In this document: piece by piece, positions 18,242-26,495 of the stretch | Position numbering within the stretch: position 1 is the first letter of the stretch | How the letters are laid out: every line of letters starts with the position of its first letter | Origin: an uncultured bacterium | GTDB lineage: Bacteria; Cyanobacteriota; Vampirovibrionia; Gastranaerophilales; Gastranaerophilaceae | Assembly (NCBI GenBank): GCA_902801985.1 | Contig: CADCKD010000004.1 | Span: forward strand, 1-64,000 | Direction: 5' to 3' | Length of the DNA: 64,000 bases | Notes under the pieces: model-generated | What the model saw: only the letters and a program-made list of their open reading frames with translations | What the model was told of the DNA's origin: nothing | The model's database searches: none | Position numbers and translations under genes: made by a program

Positions 18242-18270
18242 TTGCATAAACTCTCTAATATCTATATTAT
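18242..18270 (+). promoter_or_regulatory. Promoter of anmK, predicted leaderless transcript
   Basis: TTGCAT (18242-18247), 17-base spacer, TATTAT (18265-18270). The expected transcription start falls on the anmK start codon at 18277, and no ribosome-binding site is present. Confidence 0.6.
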
Positions 18271-18276
18271 TAATGT

Positions 18277-19404
18277 ATGAGTGAGCTTGAAGTAAAAAAA
18301 GTAATAGCCTTGATGTCAGGAACTTCTTGTGACAGTATTGATGCCGGATTATGTGAAGTTTATCCTGATATGTCTGTGAAATTGATTAGGGGAATAAATT
18401 TTCCGTATCCGGAGCACGTCAAGGCTAAAATTTTCCAAATATTCCGCGGTGAAGCTTCCGTTAAAGATATTTGCCAAATGAATTTTGTTATAGGTAAATG
18501 TTTTGCAGATGCTTGTAAAGTTTTGATTGAAGAATACGGTAAGCCTGATTTTATTTCCAGTCACGGTCAAACAATATATCATTATCCTTATGACGAAAAA
18601 ATAGATAATATCTCTATGAAAAGTACCTTACAAATTGGAGAAAGCTCTGTTATTGCTCAAGAAACAGGTTGTATGGTTGTGTCTAATTTCAGAGAAGCAG
18701 ATATTGCTCAAGGAGGTCAAGGCGCACCGCTCGTTTGTTTTGCTGATGAGCATTGGTTTAAAAATAAAAGCAAAAATTTTGCAATCCAAAATATTGGCGG
18801 GATATCAAATGTCACCGTTGTGTCACAAGATTTTGATACTTTTGGGTTTGATACAGGGCTTGGCAATATAATGATTGATTATTGCACTCAAAAATATTTC
18901 TCAAAACCTTATGATAAGGATGGTGAAATAGCTTCTGAGGGTATTATTTGCGATAGTTGGCTTGAATGTTTATTGCAAGATGAATATTATTTTATGGAAC
19001 CTCCAAAATCCACAGGCAGAGAGTATTTTGATTCTAAATATATCGAAAATTCTTTAAAATATGCCCCAAAAGATCCGAAAGACATTATTGCAACAGTTAC
19101 TGCTCTTACGGCAAAAACAATTGCCGATGCTTATGAAAGATTTATTTATCCGAATGTGGGTATTCATGAAACTGTAATATGCGGCGGCGGAGCTTATAAC
19201 AAAACTCTGATGAAATTTTTGAGAAAATATTTGCCTTCTTATATAGAATTGAAAACTTGTGAGGATTACGGTATTTCAAATAATTTCAAAGAGGTTATGG
19301 CATTTGCTCTGCTCGGGTACTGTACGTATTATGGAATTCCTAACAATTTACCTTGCTGTACAGGTGCAAAAAAACGTGTTGTTATGGGGAAAATTACGTA
19401 TTAA
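18277..19404 (+). CDS. anmK: Anhydro-N-acetylmuramic acid kinase
   Basis: The 375-residue sugar kinase phosphorylates 1,6-anhydro-MurNAc during peptidoglycan recycling. Motifs are 'ALMSGTSCDSIDAGL' (ATP-binding start; the usual Gly is Ser), 'SHGQTIYHYP', 'NFREADIAQGGQGAPLV', 'QNIGGISNVTV' and 'FDTGLGN'. Length is standard. It is divergent from glyA, and its promoter places the transcription start at the ATG itself. Confidence 0.95.
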   Translation: MSELEVKKVIALMSGTSCDSIDAGLCEVYPDMSVKLIRGINFPYPEHVKAKIFQIFRGEASVKDICQMNFVIGKCFADACKVLIEEYGKPDFISSHGQTIYHYPYDEKIDNISMKSTLQIGESSVIAQETGCMVVSNFREADIAQGGQGAPLVCFADEHWFKNKSKNFAIQNIGGISNVTVVSQDFDTFGFDTGLGNIMIDYCTQKYFSKPYDKDGEIASEGIICDSWLECLLQDEYYFMEPPKSTGREYFDSKYIENSLKYAPKDPKDIIATVTALTAKTIADAYERFIYPNVGIHETVICGGGAYNKTLMKFLRKYLPSYIELKTCEDYGISNNFKEVMAFALLGYCTYYGIPNNLPCCTGAKKRVVMGKITY

Positions 19405-19563
19405 TAAAGTTGGATAAGTTTGATAGGTTTGATAAGTAGGAAGTTCTTTACAGGGATTTAAAAGTATTGAAAATTTGAACAAGTTATAAAAACTAATACC
19501 CCTATAACTTACTTATACGCACTTATCAAACTCATCCAACTTATCAAACTCATCCAACTTTAT
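19404..19563. repeat. GATAAGTTT hairpin element, copy 1
   Basis: The left end is a series of GATAAGTTT/GATAGGTTT words and the right end the same words in inverse orientation (ACTTATCAAACTC repeated), so the outer roughly 35 bases pair as a long stem. The centre (AAGTTCTTTACAGGGATTT...) is shared in outline with three other copies (47396, 47987, 55737). It fills the gap after anmK. Confidence 0.75.
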
Positions 19564-19668
19564 AAATGTAAATATTTGTTAAAACTTCTTCTAAAATCCT
19601 AAAGTTTTTTTGAGGCAAAGCCGACTATTCCTCTGTAATCAGAATTTATATTTTTAAGGAGTGTAGAA

Positions 19669-19881
19669 ATGTCTGAGAAAAAAATTATGGATGTCGAAGA
19701 TTTGATGCTTGATTATGCTGAAATGACAAGTTTTGATTTCGGCTCATTATCAAATGATGAAATGGATACATTAAACAGAATTACAAATAACGAATACGCA
19801 AGAAAGCCTTACGCATTCAAATATGGCAACTTCAAATTGTCGGATTTTTTCCACGAGTTGCTATTTGAAAAAGGCGAATAG
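19669..19881 (+). CDS. Hypothetical 70-residue acidic protein
   Basis: A small acidic protein ('MDVEDLMLDYAEMTSFDFGSLSNDEMDTL') with a perfect AAGGAG upstream. No known domain. It starts a two-gene unit with the gene at 19903 (21-base gap). Confidence 0.65.
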   Translation: MSEKKIMDVEDLMLDYAEMTSFDFGSLSNDEMDTLNRITNNEYARKPYAFKYGNFKLSDFFHELLFEKGE

Positions 19882-19902
19882 CTGAAGATTTTGGAGATAT
19901 GT

Positions 19903-20145
19903 ATGGAAGACACAGAAAAAATGCTCTTTGATAAAGGTTGCTTTCTTCCGAGTTGGATTGAGGATTCAAAATCAGAAGAAGAACAAACTCCTATTTCTCA
20001 GGTTCATATTGTGAGAAACAAGGATTTAGCAACTTTGCAGCAAGAGCTTGCGCAAATTAAAGAGCATATTGAAGACGTTAAAGAAAGAGAATGGCATTTA
20101 GCAAAGTTATTGTATTTTCACAATAATGATTTTGCTAAAGACTAA
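19903..20145 (+). CDS. Hypothetical 80-residue protein with coiled coil
   Basis: The ATG at 19903 follows TTGGAG seven bases upstream, which I prefer over the in-frame TTG at 19891 that lies inside the ribosome-binding site. The N-terminal half is acidic; residues about 40-70 ('LATLQQELAQIKEHIEDVKERE') form a coiled coil. It is followed by a terminator at 20182. Function unknown. Confidence 0.65.
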   Translation: MEDTEKMLFDKGCFLPSWIEDSKSEEEQTPISQVHIVRNKDLATLQQELAQIKEHIEDVKEREWHLAKLLYFHNNDFAKD

Positions 20146-20181
20146 CGACTACCAGACACTACTTTACACACAACTTTTACA

Positions 20182-20208
20182 AGCCATAACAAATGTTTAT
20201 GGCTTTTT
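20182..20208 (+). terminator. Rho-independent terminator
   Basis: AGCCATAA (20182-20189) pairs with TTATGGCT (20197-20204) across 7 bases, then TTTTT. It ends the two-gene unit 19669-20145. Confidence 0.8.
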
Positions 20209-20232
20209 GTTTGTTTGCGCTAATATTTTGTT

Positions 20233-20973
20233 ATGATTACGAAAAATGAACTTGATAAATTGGCGCAAAAATATGAAAATCGTGATTTTATAAAAGATGA
20301 TCCGGTGCAATTTATTCATAGATATAATGATAAAAAAGACATTGAGCTTGCCGGTTTTATTGCATCTTTGCTTGCTTATGGGAGCAGAAAACAATTTATC
20401 AAAAAACTTGAACAACTTCTGATTGATATCGCACAGGATGAACCTTTAAATTTTATCCAAAATTTTGAACCGGAAATTATTGGTGATTTCAATTATCGTT
20501 TTGGCAAGCCGGTTGATTTTGTTTCAATTTTTAAAATTTTGAAGGAACTTTATAATACGTCAAACGGGCTTGAAGAACTTTTTGAGTACGGATATGAGCA
20601 AAATAGATTATTTGAAGTGGCTGTCGATTATTTTTATGCTCGTGCTGATAAAAATGTTGGGCAAGGTTTTTATCATATGATTCCAAATCCTCATAATGGT
20701 GGAGCGATGAAGCGTATGTGTATGTATCTTCGTTGGATGGTTCGAAAAAGTTCTGTTGATAAAGGGATTTGGACATTTATGCCCGCATCAGAGCTATTTA
20801 TACCTTTAGATGTTCATGTCGGGCGAATTTCACGCCAAATGGGACTCTTAACAAGAAAAGCCAATGATTTCAAGGCGGTGATTGAACTTACGGAAAAATT
20901 AAAGGAATTTGATCCTGAAGATCCTGTCAAATACGATTTTGCAATGTTTGGGTACGGCGTAAACGAGAAGTGA
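20233..20973 (+). CDS. TIGR02757/DUF2400 family protein
   Basis: The 246-residue protein matches the DUF2400 pattern: 'DPVQFIHRYNDKKDIELAGFIASLLAYGSRKQFIKKL' (split around residues 23-60), 'KRMCMYLRWMVRKS' and 'LFIPLDVHVGRISRQMGLL' followed by 'DPVKYDFAMFGYGVN'. The C-terminal part resembles helix-hairpin-helix DNA glycosylases, but the family function is not established. No ribosome-binding site is seen; TAATAT lies 12 bases before the ATG. It converges on the TPR gene with a 3-base gap. Confidence 0.85.
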   Translation: MITKNELDKLAQKYENRDFIKDDPVQFIHRYNDKKDIELAGFIASLLAYGSRKQFIKKLEQLLIDIAQDEPLNFIQNFEPEIIGDFNYRFGKPVDFVSIFKILKELYNTSNGLEELFEYGYEQNRLFEVAVDYFYARADKNVGQGFYHMIPNPHNGGAMKRMCMYLRWMVRKSSVDKGIWTFMPASELFIPLDVHVGRISRQMGLLTRKANDFKAVIELTEKLKEFDPEDPVKYDFAMFGYGVNEK

Positions 20974-20976
20974 AAA

Positions 20977-21729
20977 TTATACTAATGATAAATTCGCGTG
21001 ATTTGAGTTGTTTTTGCGAAGCTCGTTTACTCTTTTCATTACGTAGTTTGCTTTTTCATCCTGCGGATTAGATTCCAAAAATTTGTGGTAGTATCTTTTT
21101 GCATCTGTTTTTTTGCCGAGTTTGTCAAGGCAAACTCCGATGTCAAAATATGCTCTTTTGTACTCAGGGTTAATTTTTAGTACGTTTTTATATAAAGACA
21201 ATGCCGGTTTGTACAATTCCATTTTCATTAAGAGTTCTGATTTTCTCAAATATGCATTTACATAGGTTGGTGAAGTTTCTATAAGTTTTTGATAAATCAT
21301 CATTGCCATATCTTGTTCATCGCACTGTTCATGTGCTAATCCAAGATTGTATATTGCATCCGGATTTTCAGGTTCAAGTTCAATTGAACGAATGAAACAT
21401 TTAATTGCTTTACAAGGTGTTTCGTCTTTTAAATGGCAAAGTCCAAGTTCATAAAAGGTATCAGAATTGTTCATATCAAGTTTTGCAGCTTTTTCAAGTG
21501 CAGAAATTGCCTTTTTGATTTTGCCTAAATTCCTATAACACACCCCGAGCCCAAAATATGTATCAGGGTTGTTTCTTTCTATAAGAACAGAATTAAGATA
21601 ATTTAATACGGCCTCTTTAAAAGAACATTTTGTTCTCAATGAGTCGGCTTTATTTCTTAATATTTGTTGTGTTTTTTGTCTTTTAATCGGGGTACTCATG
21701 TACTCAGATTTTTTGTTCTGTTCTTTCAA
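20977..21729 (-). CDS. TPR-repeat protein
   Basis: The 250-residue protein holds about five tetratricopeptide repeats between residues 35 and 240 (for example 'PDTYFGLGVCYRNLGKIKKAI' region, 'PDAIYNLGLAHEQCDEQ', 'KRAYFDIGVCLDKLGKK'). No signal peptide or membrane segment. The start is TTG with GAGGATAGAGAG upstream. TPR proteins act as assembly platforms; the partner is unknown. Confidence 0.85.
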   Translation of the reverse strand: MKEQNKKSEYMSTPIKRQKTQQILRNKADSLRTKCSFKEAVLNYLNSVLIERNNPDTYFGLGVCYRNLGKIKKAISALEKAAKLDMNNSDTFYELGLCHLKDETPCKAIKCFIRSIELEPENPDAIYNLGLAHEQCDEQDMAMMIYQKLIETSPTYVNAYLRKSELLMKMELYKPALSLYKNVLKINPEYKRAYFDIGVCLDKLGKKTDAKRYYHKFLESNPQDEKANYVMKRVNELRKNNSNHANLSLV

Positions 21730-21847
21730 CTCTCTATCCTCTTATATCGACAATTTTAGTCATTTTTTTATATGTGCGGAACAATCATGTGATTTATAGA
21801 TTAATCAATCATTGGATTTATTATCATGGTTGTGGTATAAATTTGTT

Positions 21848-22675
21848 ATGAGAAAGCTTGTTATATATTTAGGGATAATAGCTGTAATATTGGTACCAAT
21901 GAGTTCATGCTGTTTTGGCGAAGAAATTCGTTTGGATGGTGTTGAGCAGAAAAAAATCGAAATTCCAAAGCAAAATTATAAAGAGGTTGAATCTCTTGTT
22001 ATTAGTGATGAGGAAATTATGGATCAGATTGTCAAACTCCAAAGAGAAAAAGATTTGGAAGATATTGACAATTTGTGGAAAGGAACAGTTGCAAATAATC
22101 AAGTTATAGGATTTGCACTAAAAAAACTTTCTACACCGGAAAGTCAACGTAGGATACATTCTTCTTTAATGGCAAAAACCTTGTCAGCAATTATATCGGG
22201 TGCGTCAATGGCTCCAATGTTGATTGGTGCGGATTATATGGTTCAATCAGGTGCTTATGCTGCCGGAAGAATGGCACAAAATTTGCTCAACAGAAAAAAT
22301 ATTCCTCAAGAGGTGCCCCTAACAGATACTGAACTTATTGAACTGGCGGGACTTATAGAAAGTTTGCAAGATAAAATTATTAATGCTTATTACAACTACA
22401 AAGGAACGTTGTCTCAATTAAAAGACGTACGTTCAAGAGAACTTTTGTATAACAAAAATTATGCAAAAGCGATGGATGAAGAAGACTTTTTGGAGATTGC
22501 TGTTTCATCTTCTTTATATCAAGATGTCCAGATTGAGGAAGAAAGATACATGCAGCTTGCAAAAAAATATCATTTGGAATTGCAGAGACTTGCAGGTAAA
22601 AAAGTAGTGGATGCATTAAATTTATATCAATATGATTATAATACGGCATTGTTAGGAGGTCCGAATGTTAAATAA
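21848..22675 (+). CDS. Secreted TolC-like helical protein, first paralogue
   Basis: I place the start at the ATG at 21848, giving a clean signal peptide ('KLVIYLGIIAVILVPMSSCCFG'; the 'MSSC' could be a lipobox). The mature protein is helical and charged, with a hydrophobic Gly/Ala patch about 105-140 and long helices after 'DTELIELAGLIESLQDKI'. These helices, with 'ALNLYQYDYNTALLG'-type ending, recall outer-membrane efflux (TolC) hairpins but the beta-barrel pattern is short. It overlaps the next gene by 11 bases; both share 'LW(K/Q)G...NFALxKL' and 'TD(T/A)(E/D)x' blocks, so they are paralogues. Confidence 0.7.
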   Translation: MRKLVIYLGIIAVILVPMSSCCFGEEIRLDGVEQKKIEIPKQNYKEVESLVISDEEIMDQIVKLQREKDLEDIDNLWKGTVANNQVIGFALKKLSTPESQRRIHSSLMAKTLSAIISGASMAPMLIGADYMVQSGAYAAGRMAQNLLNRKNIPQEVPLTDTELIELAGLIESLQDKIINAYYNYKGTLSQLKDVRSRELLYNKNYAKAMDEEDFLEIAVSSSLYQDVQIEEERYMQLAKKYHLELQRLAGKKVVDALNLYQYDYNTALLGGPNVK

Positions 22676-24113
22676 AAAATTGTTACTTTCCGCTTTAGCA
22701 ATCATAGTATGTTATCTTCCTGTTCAGGCACAAGATTTGTCTTTAGAAGATTTGACAATGCCGAAAGCTCCGGCGTACAGAGTCGGAATTTCTGCTATTC
22801 CGGAAAATCAATATATAGAAGCAGAACAAGAGCGTATAACTTCTGCTAAAACGGAAATAAAGGAAAGTTCAGTAGAAAACACTGATTTAACATATGCGGA
22901 TTTAAGTATAAAAAGACTATCAAGAGAGGTTTCGCAAGATCTGGAATATGAAGAACAAGATATGGTCGCAGATTTGTCATTACTGTGGCAAGGAGCGGCA
23001 ATGCAGAGTGATACTATAAACTTTGCTTTGTATAAACTAGCAAATCCTGATGCTGACAAACCTGAAAAAGGTGCTGTAAAAAAAATGCTTCAAACATTGG
23101 CAAGCGTTTCCACTTTAGCCGGTGCCGGCATGGGAAATCCTTTGCTTGCGGGAACTTCTTTAATTACCGGTAATGTTTTAGGGATTATGTCCCAAGATAC
23201 AAAAGCATTAAATTATAAATACACAAAGGTTACTGATGCAGATATGATTCTTTTAATTCGTAAAGTAGAAGACCTGCAGCAGAATGCGGTTAATCTTTAT
23301 TATGATTATATGACTGCGAAGAACCAGCTAGATATGACCTCAAAATTGGTAAATGAGCGTAAAAGGAGATTTGAAACTGCCCAAAAAAGCAATGCAGCAA
23401 AAGAATTAGTTGTAATAACTGATGCATATTACAGAACAGCGCTGGATAAACAAAGAAGTGCAAAATCGGAATTCTTCTCTAAAAGAGCTGCATTAGAACA
23501 ATTTGTTGGGAATGAAACTTTTACTCAGTTTGAAAATGAACTTGCGCAAAGAGAAAGCGCAAGAAATGGTCAAGTCGCGAATAATAGTGTCAAGGAAGAA
23601 TATTCCCAAACTGTTAAAGATGTAGAGAATTACACCAACAATTTAGCCCAATCATCAACTCAGGATTCATCTTATAACAGTTTTATATATGAAGATACAA
23701 ATTTAGATAAAGTTCCGACTCTAAGACCTATTGCACAAGATGCTGAAATTGCGCCTGAAAATCCGGCACCTGTGGTAGCTCAAAAGACAGAGCCGGTTGA
23801 AAAATTGTCATCAAGAGAACTTAAAAAACTTGAAAAACAGCGTGCAAAAGAAGAAAAAGAGAAAAATAAGTATTCAACAAAGGGGCTTATATTCAAACAT
23901 GCAAATGAAGAAACAAATTCTGAACTTCCTGCATCTTCTGCGCCTCAAGTGACAAATGATGCCGCAGATTATGATGTTCCAAGTTCTCAAACCTATTCTC
24001 AACCAAGAAAAACGGAAAAATTTGATGGAATAGAACTTTTGCCGCTGGATGAAATAAGAGTTCCGGAATTAAAGAAGAACGGATATTCAATATATTCTGA
24101 GGGAGCTTATTAA
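22665..24113 (+). CDS. Secreted TolC-like helical protein, second paralogue
   Basis: The 482-residue protein has a signal peptide ending at 'LPVQAQD' (about residue 22). The N-terminal half parallels the previous gene: 'LSLLWQGAAMQSDTINFALYKLANP', a Gly/Ala-rich hydrophobic patch (about 140-180), then long helices 'LQQNAVNLYYDYMTAKNQL' and 'ALDKQRSAKSEFFSKRAALEQFVG' resembling one TolC hairpin. The last 150 residues are a disordered, Pro/Glu/Lys-rich tail, with 'SSRELKKLEKQRAKEEKEK'. The tandem pair is probably one envelope complex; the role is unknown. Confidence 0.7.
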   Translation: MLNKKLLLSALAIIVCYLPVQAQDLSLEDLTMPKAPAYRVGISAIPENQYIEAEQERITSAKTEIKESSVENTDLTYADLSIKRLSREVSQDLEYEEQDMVADLSLLWQGAAMQSDTINFALYKLANPDADKPEKGAVKKMLQTLASVSTLAGAGMGNPLLAGTSLITGNVLGIMSQDTKALNYKYTKVTDADMILLIRKVEDLQQNAVNLYYDYMTAKNQLDMTSKLVNERKRRFETAQKSNAAKELVVITDAYYRTALDKQRSAKSEFFSKRAALEQFVGNETFTQFENELAQRESARNGQVANNSVKEEYSQTVKDVENYTNNLAQSSTQDSSYNSFIYEDTNLDKVPTLRPIAQDAEIAPENPAPVVAQKTEPVEKLSSRELKKLEKQRAKEEKEKNKYSTKGLIFKHANEETNSELPASSAPQVTNDAADYDVPSSQTYSQPRKTEKFDGIELLPLDEIRVPELKKNGYSIYSEGAY

Positions 24114-24119
24114 TAAAAT

Positions 24120-24770
24120 ATGTATAAAATTATCCCATACAGTGTGAATTCGGGTGAAGTTAATATGCAAACGGATTCTGATATATTGGATTATGCAATA
24201 GAAAACAAAACCCTAAAGCCGATTTTAAGATTATACGGCTGGGCTCCGGCATGTGTGTCATTGGGACGTAATCAAAGTGAAGATTTTTTAGATAAATCAT
24301 TATTAAAAACAAAAGGTATAGATGTTGTTCGTCGTTTAACAGGCGGACGTGCGCTATTGCATTCGGATGAGATAACATACAGTTTTGTGTGTCCTGTGTC
24401 TTATTTGGAACACGGAGAGTCTGTGGCTTTGTCGTATAAAGAAATTTGTGAATTTTTGATTGAAAAATTTAAAAAATTAGGTATTGAGTTGGATTTTGGT
24501 TCAAAGCGGGTTAGCACAAAGTTTGATTACTGTATGATGGTTTCAACCGGTGCAGATTTGTGTTATCAGGGCAAAAAATTGATAGGTTCTGCGCAGTGCA
24601 GAAAGCATGGGTACATTTTGCAGCATGGATCAATTTTATATGATTATGATGCTGGTTTGTTGGAAGAAATTTTTGGTGATAATATTTATACAAATGAAAT
24701 TACGTCGATAAAAGAGATTAACTCGGATATATCAAAAGAAGATATAATAAATATTTTGAGTAGTACTTGA
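24120..24770 (+). CDS. Lipoate-protein ligase A / LipM-type octanoyltransferase family
   Basis: The 216-residue protein has the family core: 'NMQTDSDILDYAI', 'VVRRLTGGRALLHSDEITYS' (substrate loop) and 'GKKLIGSAQCRKHGYILQHGSIL'. This family attaches lipoyl or octanoyl groups to lipoyl domains of 2-oxoacid dehydrogenases or the glycine cleavage H protein. The 'GSAQxRxxGxxLQHGSI' wording is nearer LipM/LplJ-like octanoyltransferases than E. coli LplA, and no C-terminal accessory domain is present. It follows the TolC-like pair by 6 bases. Confidence 0.85.
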   Translation: MYKIIPYSVNSGEVNMQTDSDILDYAIENKTLKPILRLYGWAPACVSLGRNQSEDFLDKSLLKTKGIDVVRRLTGGRALLHSDEITYSFVCPVSYLEHGESVALSYKEICEFLIEKFKKLGIELDFGSKRVSTKFDYCMMVSTGADLCYQGKKLIGSAQCRKHGYILQHGSILYDYDAGLLEEIFGDNIYTNEITSIKEINSDISKEDIINILSST

Positions 24771-24843
24771 TTTTTTGGTATATTGATGATAAGTTGAAGA
24801 TACCGAGCGGGTTATGTATAGTAGCTTGTTTGGGGTCATAAAA

Positions 24844-24984
24844 GTCGTCACGGGCCTGTGGCACTCTGCCGACGAGGAAGATTAAGTATCTTCCGAGGAG
24901 AGGAAGGTAGCGGGGGTAAATCCTTAAGCTAACGCAAGCCCGTTGAAAATTGAATAGAATTAGTAGTCGTCACGGGCCTGTGGC
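24844..24984 (+). other. Region of G/C-rich structured sequence with duplicated tRNA 5' end
   Basis: A 19-base direct repeat (GTCGTCACGGGCCTGTGGC) stands at 24844-24862 and 24966-24984; the second copy includes the first 11 bases of the tRNA gene. Between them lie a perfect 7-bp hairpin (GGAAGAT-TAAGT-ATCTTCC at about 24877-24895) and an outer stem ACGGGC (24850-24855) with GCCCGT (24938-24943). A diverged inverted copy of the hairpin part lies at 32943-32975, beyond the other end of the mobile element. It could be a small insertion with target duplication, or a structured RNA; I recognise no RNA family. Confidence 0.5.
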
Positions 24985-25045
24985 GCAGCGGTAGCGCAGA
25001 GGACTCATAATCCTTTGGTCGTGGGTTCGAATCCCTCCGGGCCCA
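24974..25045 (+). tRNA. tRNA with CAU anticodon (Met elongator or Ile2)
   Basis: A complete cloverleaf: acceptor GGGCCTG/CGGGCCC, D-arm GCGC/GCGC, anticodon arm GAGGA-CTCATAA-TCCTT with anticodon CAT, T-loop TTCGAAT, discriminator A; CCA is not encoded. The T stem has one U-U pair. Because G1-C72 is paired it is not initiator tRNA; elongator Met is likeliest but Ile2 (lysidine-modified CAU) cannot be excluded. Its 3' part is the integration site of the mobile element; integration restores an intact gene on the left. Confidence 0.92.
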
Positions 25046-25051
25046 AATTTA
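24996..25051 (+). repeat. attL core (56-bp direct repeat)
   Basis: The sequence from the tRNA D-arm end through the 3' end plus AATTTA is identical to 32813-32868. It contains the anticodon and T arms, the usual crossover region for tyrosine integrases in tRNA genes. Confidence 0.9.
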
Positions 25052-25053
25052 TA

Positions 25054-25077
25054 AAAGCCAGTCTATGACTGGTTTTT
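25054..25077 (+). terminator. Terminator for the tRNA, supplied by the element
   Basis: CCAGTC-TAT-GACTGG flanked by A-run and TTTTT directly after the left att core. The chromosomal counterpart lies just beyond the right core at 32874-32898. Confidence 0.7.
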
Positions 25078-25126
25078 ATTATGTCTAAAAATATTCTTTC
25101 TATATAACTTTTTGCGTCTAATTTTG

Positions 25127-25150
25127 AATTTGTCGTAAAATTGTCGGAAT
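25127..25150. promoter_or_regulatory. Left arm-type integrase sites
   Basis: AATTTGTCGTAA (25127-25138) followed by the variant ATTGTCGGAAT (25140-25150). The same word occurs twice in direct repeat at the opposite end of the element (32671-32693), the arrangement expected of integrase arm-type sites. Confidence 0.6.
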
Positions 25151-25407
25151 AAAAAATAAAATTCAAAGAGAATTAAATGCTTAATTTGACAATGATTCCG
25201 GAAAATTTTGTGATAAAACAGCAATTTATAAATGAGCACGAACAAGTAGGGGTATAATCGTCGAATACCTCCTGAAATGTTTTCCAGGGTTTAATTATGT
25301 TTATTGAGTTATATTTTTATCTGTCTTATATGATAGATATTTCTTGCTAAAACCTTGTAATAATGGAGTACAAAAGATTAATTTTTGTAAAAAATGAGGT
25401 ATATCGC

Positions 25408-25436
25408 TTTACAAGGCTTTCATGACTTATTACTAT
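25408..25436 (+). promoter_or_regulatory. Promoter for the 25475 gene
   Basis: TTTACA (25408-25413), 17 bases, TACTAT (25431-25436), about 38 bases before a start codon with GGAGG. Confidence 0.45.
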
Positions 25437-25474
25437 AAGTGTAATAGGCTATATTTAAACATGGAGGACATAAA

Positions 25475-25636
25475 ATGCATTACAACTATCCATTAAGTCA
25501 ACAATTACAGTTATTCAAAGATTTGTACGATTATTCTGATGCGTGCAAAACAATACATAATCCGTATAAGTCCGGCTTTGAAAGGTTGCACGCTTTAATA
25601 ACAGTGAGAAAATTTTGGAATAAATATTTATATTAA
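25475..25636 (+). CDS. 53-residue hypothetical protein
   Basis: A short frame with a strong ribosome-binding site (ATGGAGGAC) seven bases before the ATG. The product is Tyr/Leu/Lys-rich and mostly helical ('LSQQLQLFKDLYDYSDACK'). The next gene begins 14 bases after the stop with its own GGGGGCG, so the two are likely one operon at the left end of the element. No family recognised. Confidence 0.6.
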   Translation: MHYNYPLSQQLQLFKDLYDYSDACKTIHNPYKSGFERLHALITVRKFWNKYLY

Positions 25637-25650
25637 AATAGGGGGCGCAA

Positions 25651-26495
25651 ATGTTTGATGTAATTTTTTCTTATTGTGCAAATCAAAATTTTAATTTGGG
25701 TACGGCCTTTTCAACTATGCTCGGGACTTGTTCTGGTGCGATTCTTGCTTTTGCACTAAATGTAAAATACACTAATAAGGCAGAAAAAGAAAAGAAAATA
25801 AGCGAACTTATTTTATTTATATATGACTTAAATATTATCTTAAAATTTTTAATGCTTTTATATTCGGATATTGAAGATATACTTCAAGAATTTGCAAAAG
25901 GTTACAGAAGTAAAAGGACCATATTATTTCACAACCCCATACAATTTGATGAACGGCCGTTACATTTTATTGTTAATGAGAATCCAAGACTTTATGAATC
26001 TATAATTCATACAAAAAATGATATCAGTGTTATATGGGGTACAATGATTGAATATAATGATGCTTGTAGAGAAGGCATAGAAAATAGGGAGGTATTGTTA
26101 TTTAAAATGTGGTATCAAATTATAAGAGTTGTTCCAAAAATACATACCAATATGCTTGCTCTGAATATATATTATAAAACAATCTTTAAAAGAAAAACCT
26201 TGATAAGGGTTACTTAATCAATATTGTAAAGGAAACTACTGAATTTTTAGTTAATTTTGTAAAAGATAAAGAGGATATATTATATTCAGATAATACAAAA
26301 TTTAATAAATTAACAAATAAAGATTATACGGACGAAGAAAAACACAATTTGGAATTTATTTACAATGATTGTATTGCTAATTTTTATGATAAATGGATAG
26401 AAAATTTTAGTAAGAACGATGAAGAAAGCTTGTTATACATATCTGATTTGGTAGGTATAATCCTTAAAATAAATAAAAGGAAAAAAGAAAAATGA
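25651..26495 (+). pseudogene. Membrane-anchored protein gene, frameshifted
   Basis: The first frame (25651-26217, 188 residues) has one membrane helix (about 18-36, 'AFSTMLGTCSGAILAFALN') and a helical cytoplasmic region, then stops. A different frame continues without interruption from about 26190 to the TGA at 26493-26495 ('NIVKETTEFLVNFVKDKEDIL' ... 'LLYISDLVGIILKINKR'), giving a plausible protein of about 280 residues if one base is lost in the A-run near 26189-26195. This is either a disabled gene, a sequencing error in the homopolymer, or a -1 frameshift. The architecture recalls small phage-defence or immunity membrane proteins, but no family is recognised. Confidence 0.6.

Noticed and set aside
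24850-24943. Possible SRP RNA or c-di-GMP riboswitch
   Set aside because: Size and outer stem fit and GGTAGCGGGGGT recalls the GEMM motif, but the conserved SRP apical loop and the ordered GEMM words are missing.
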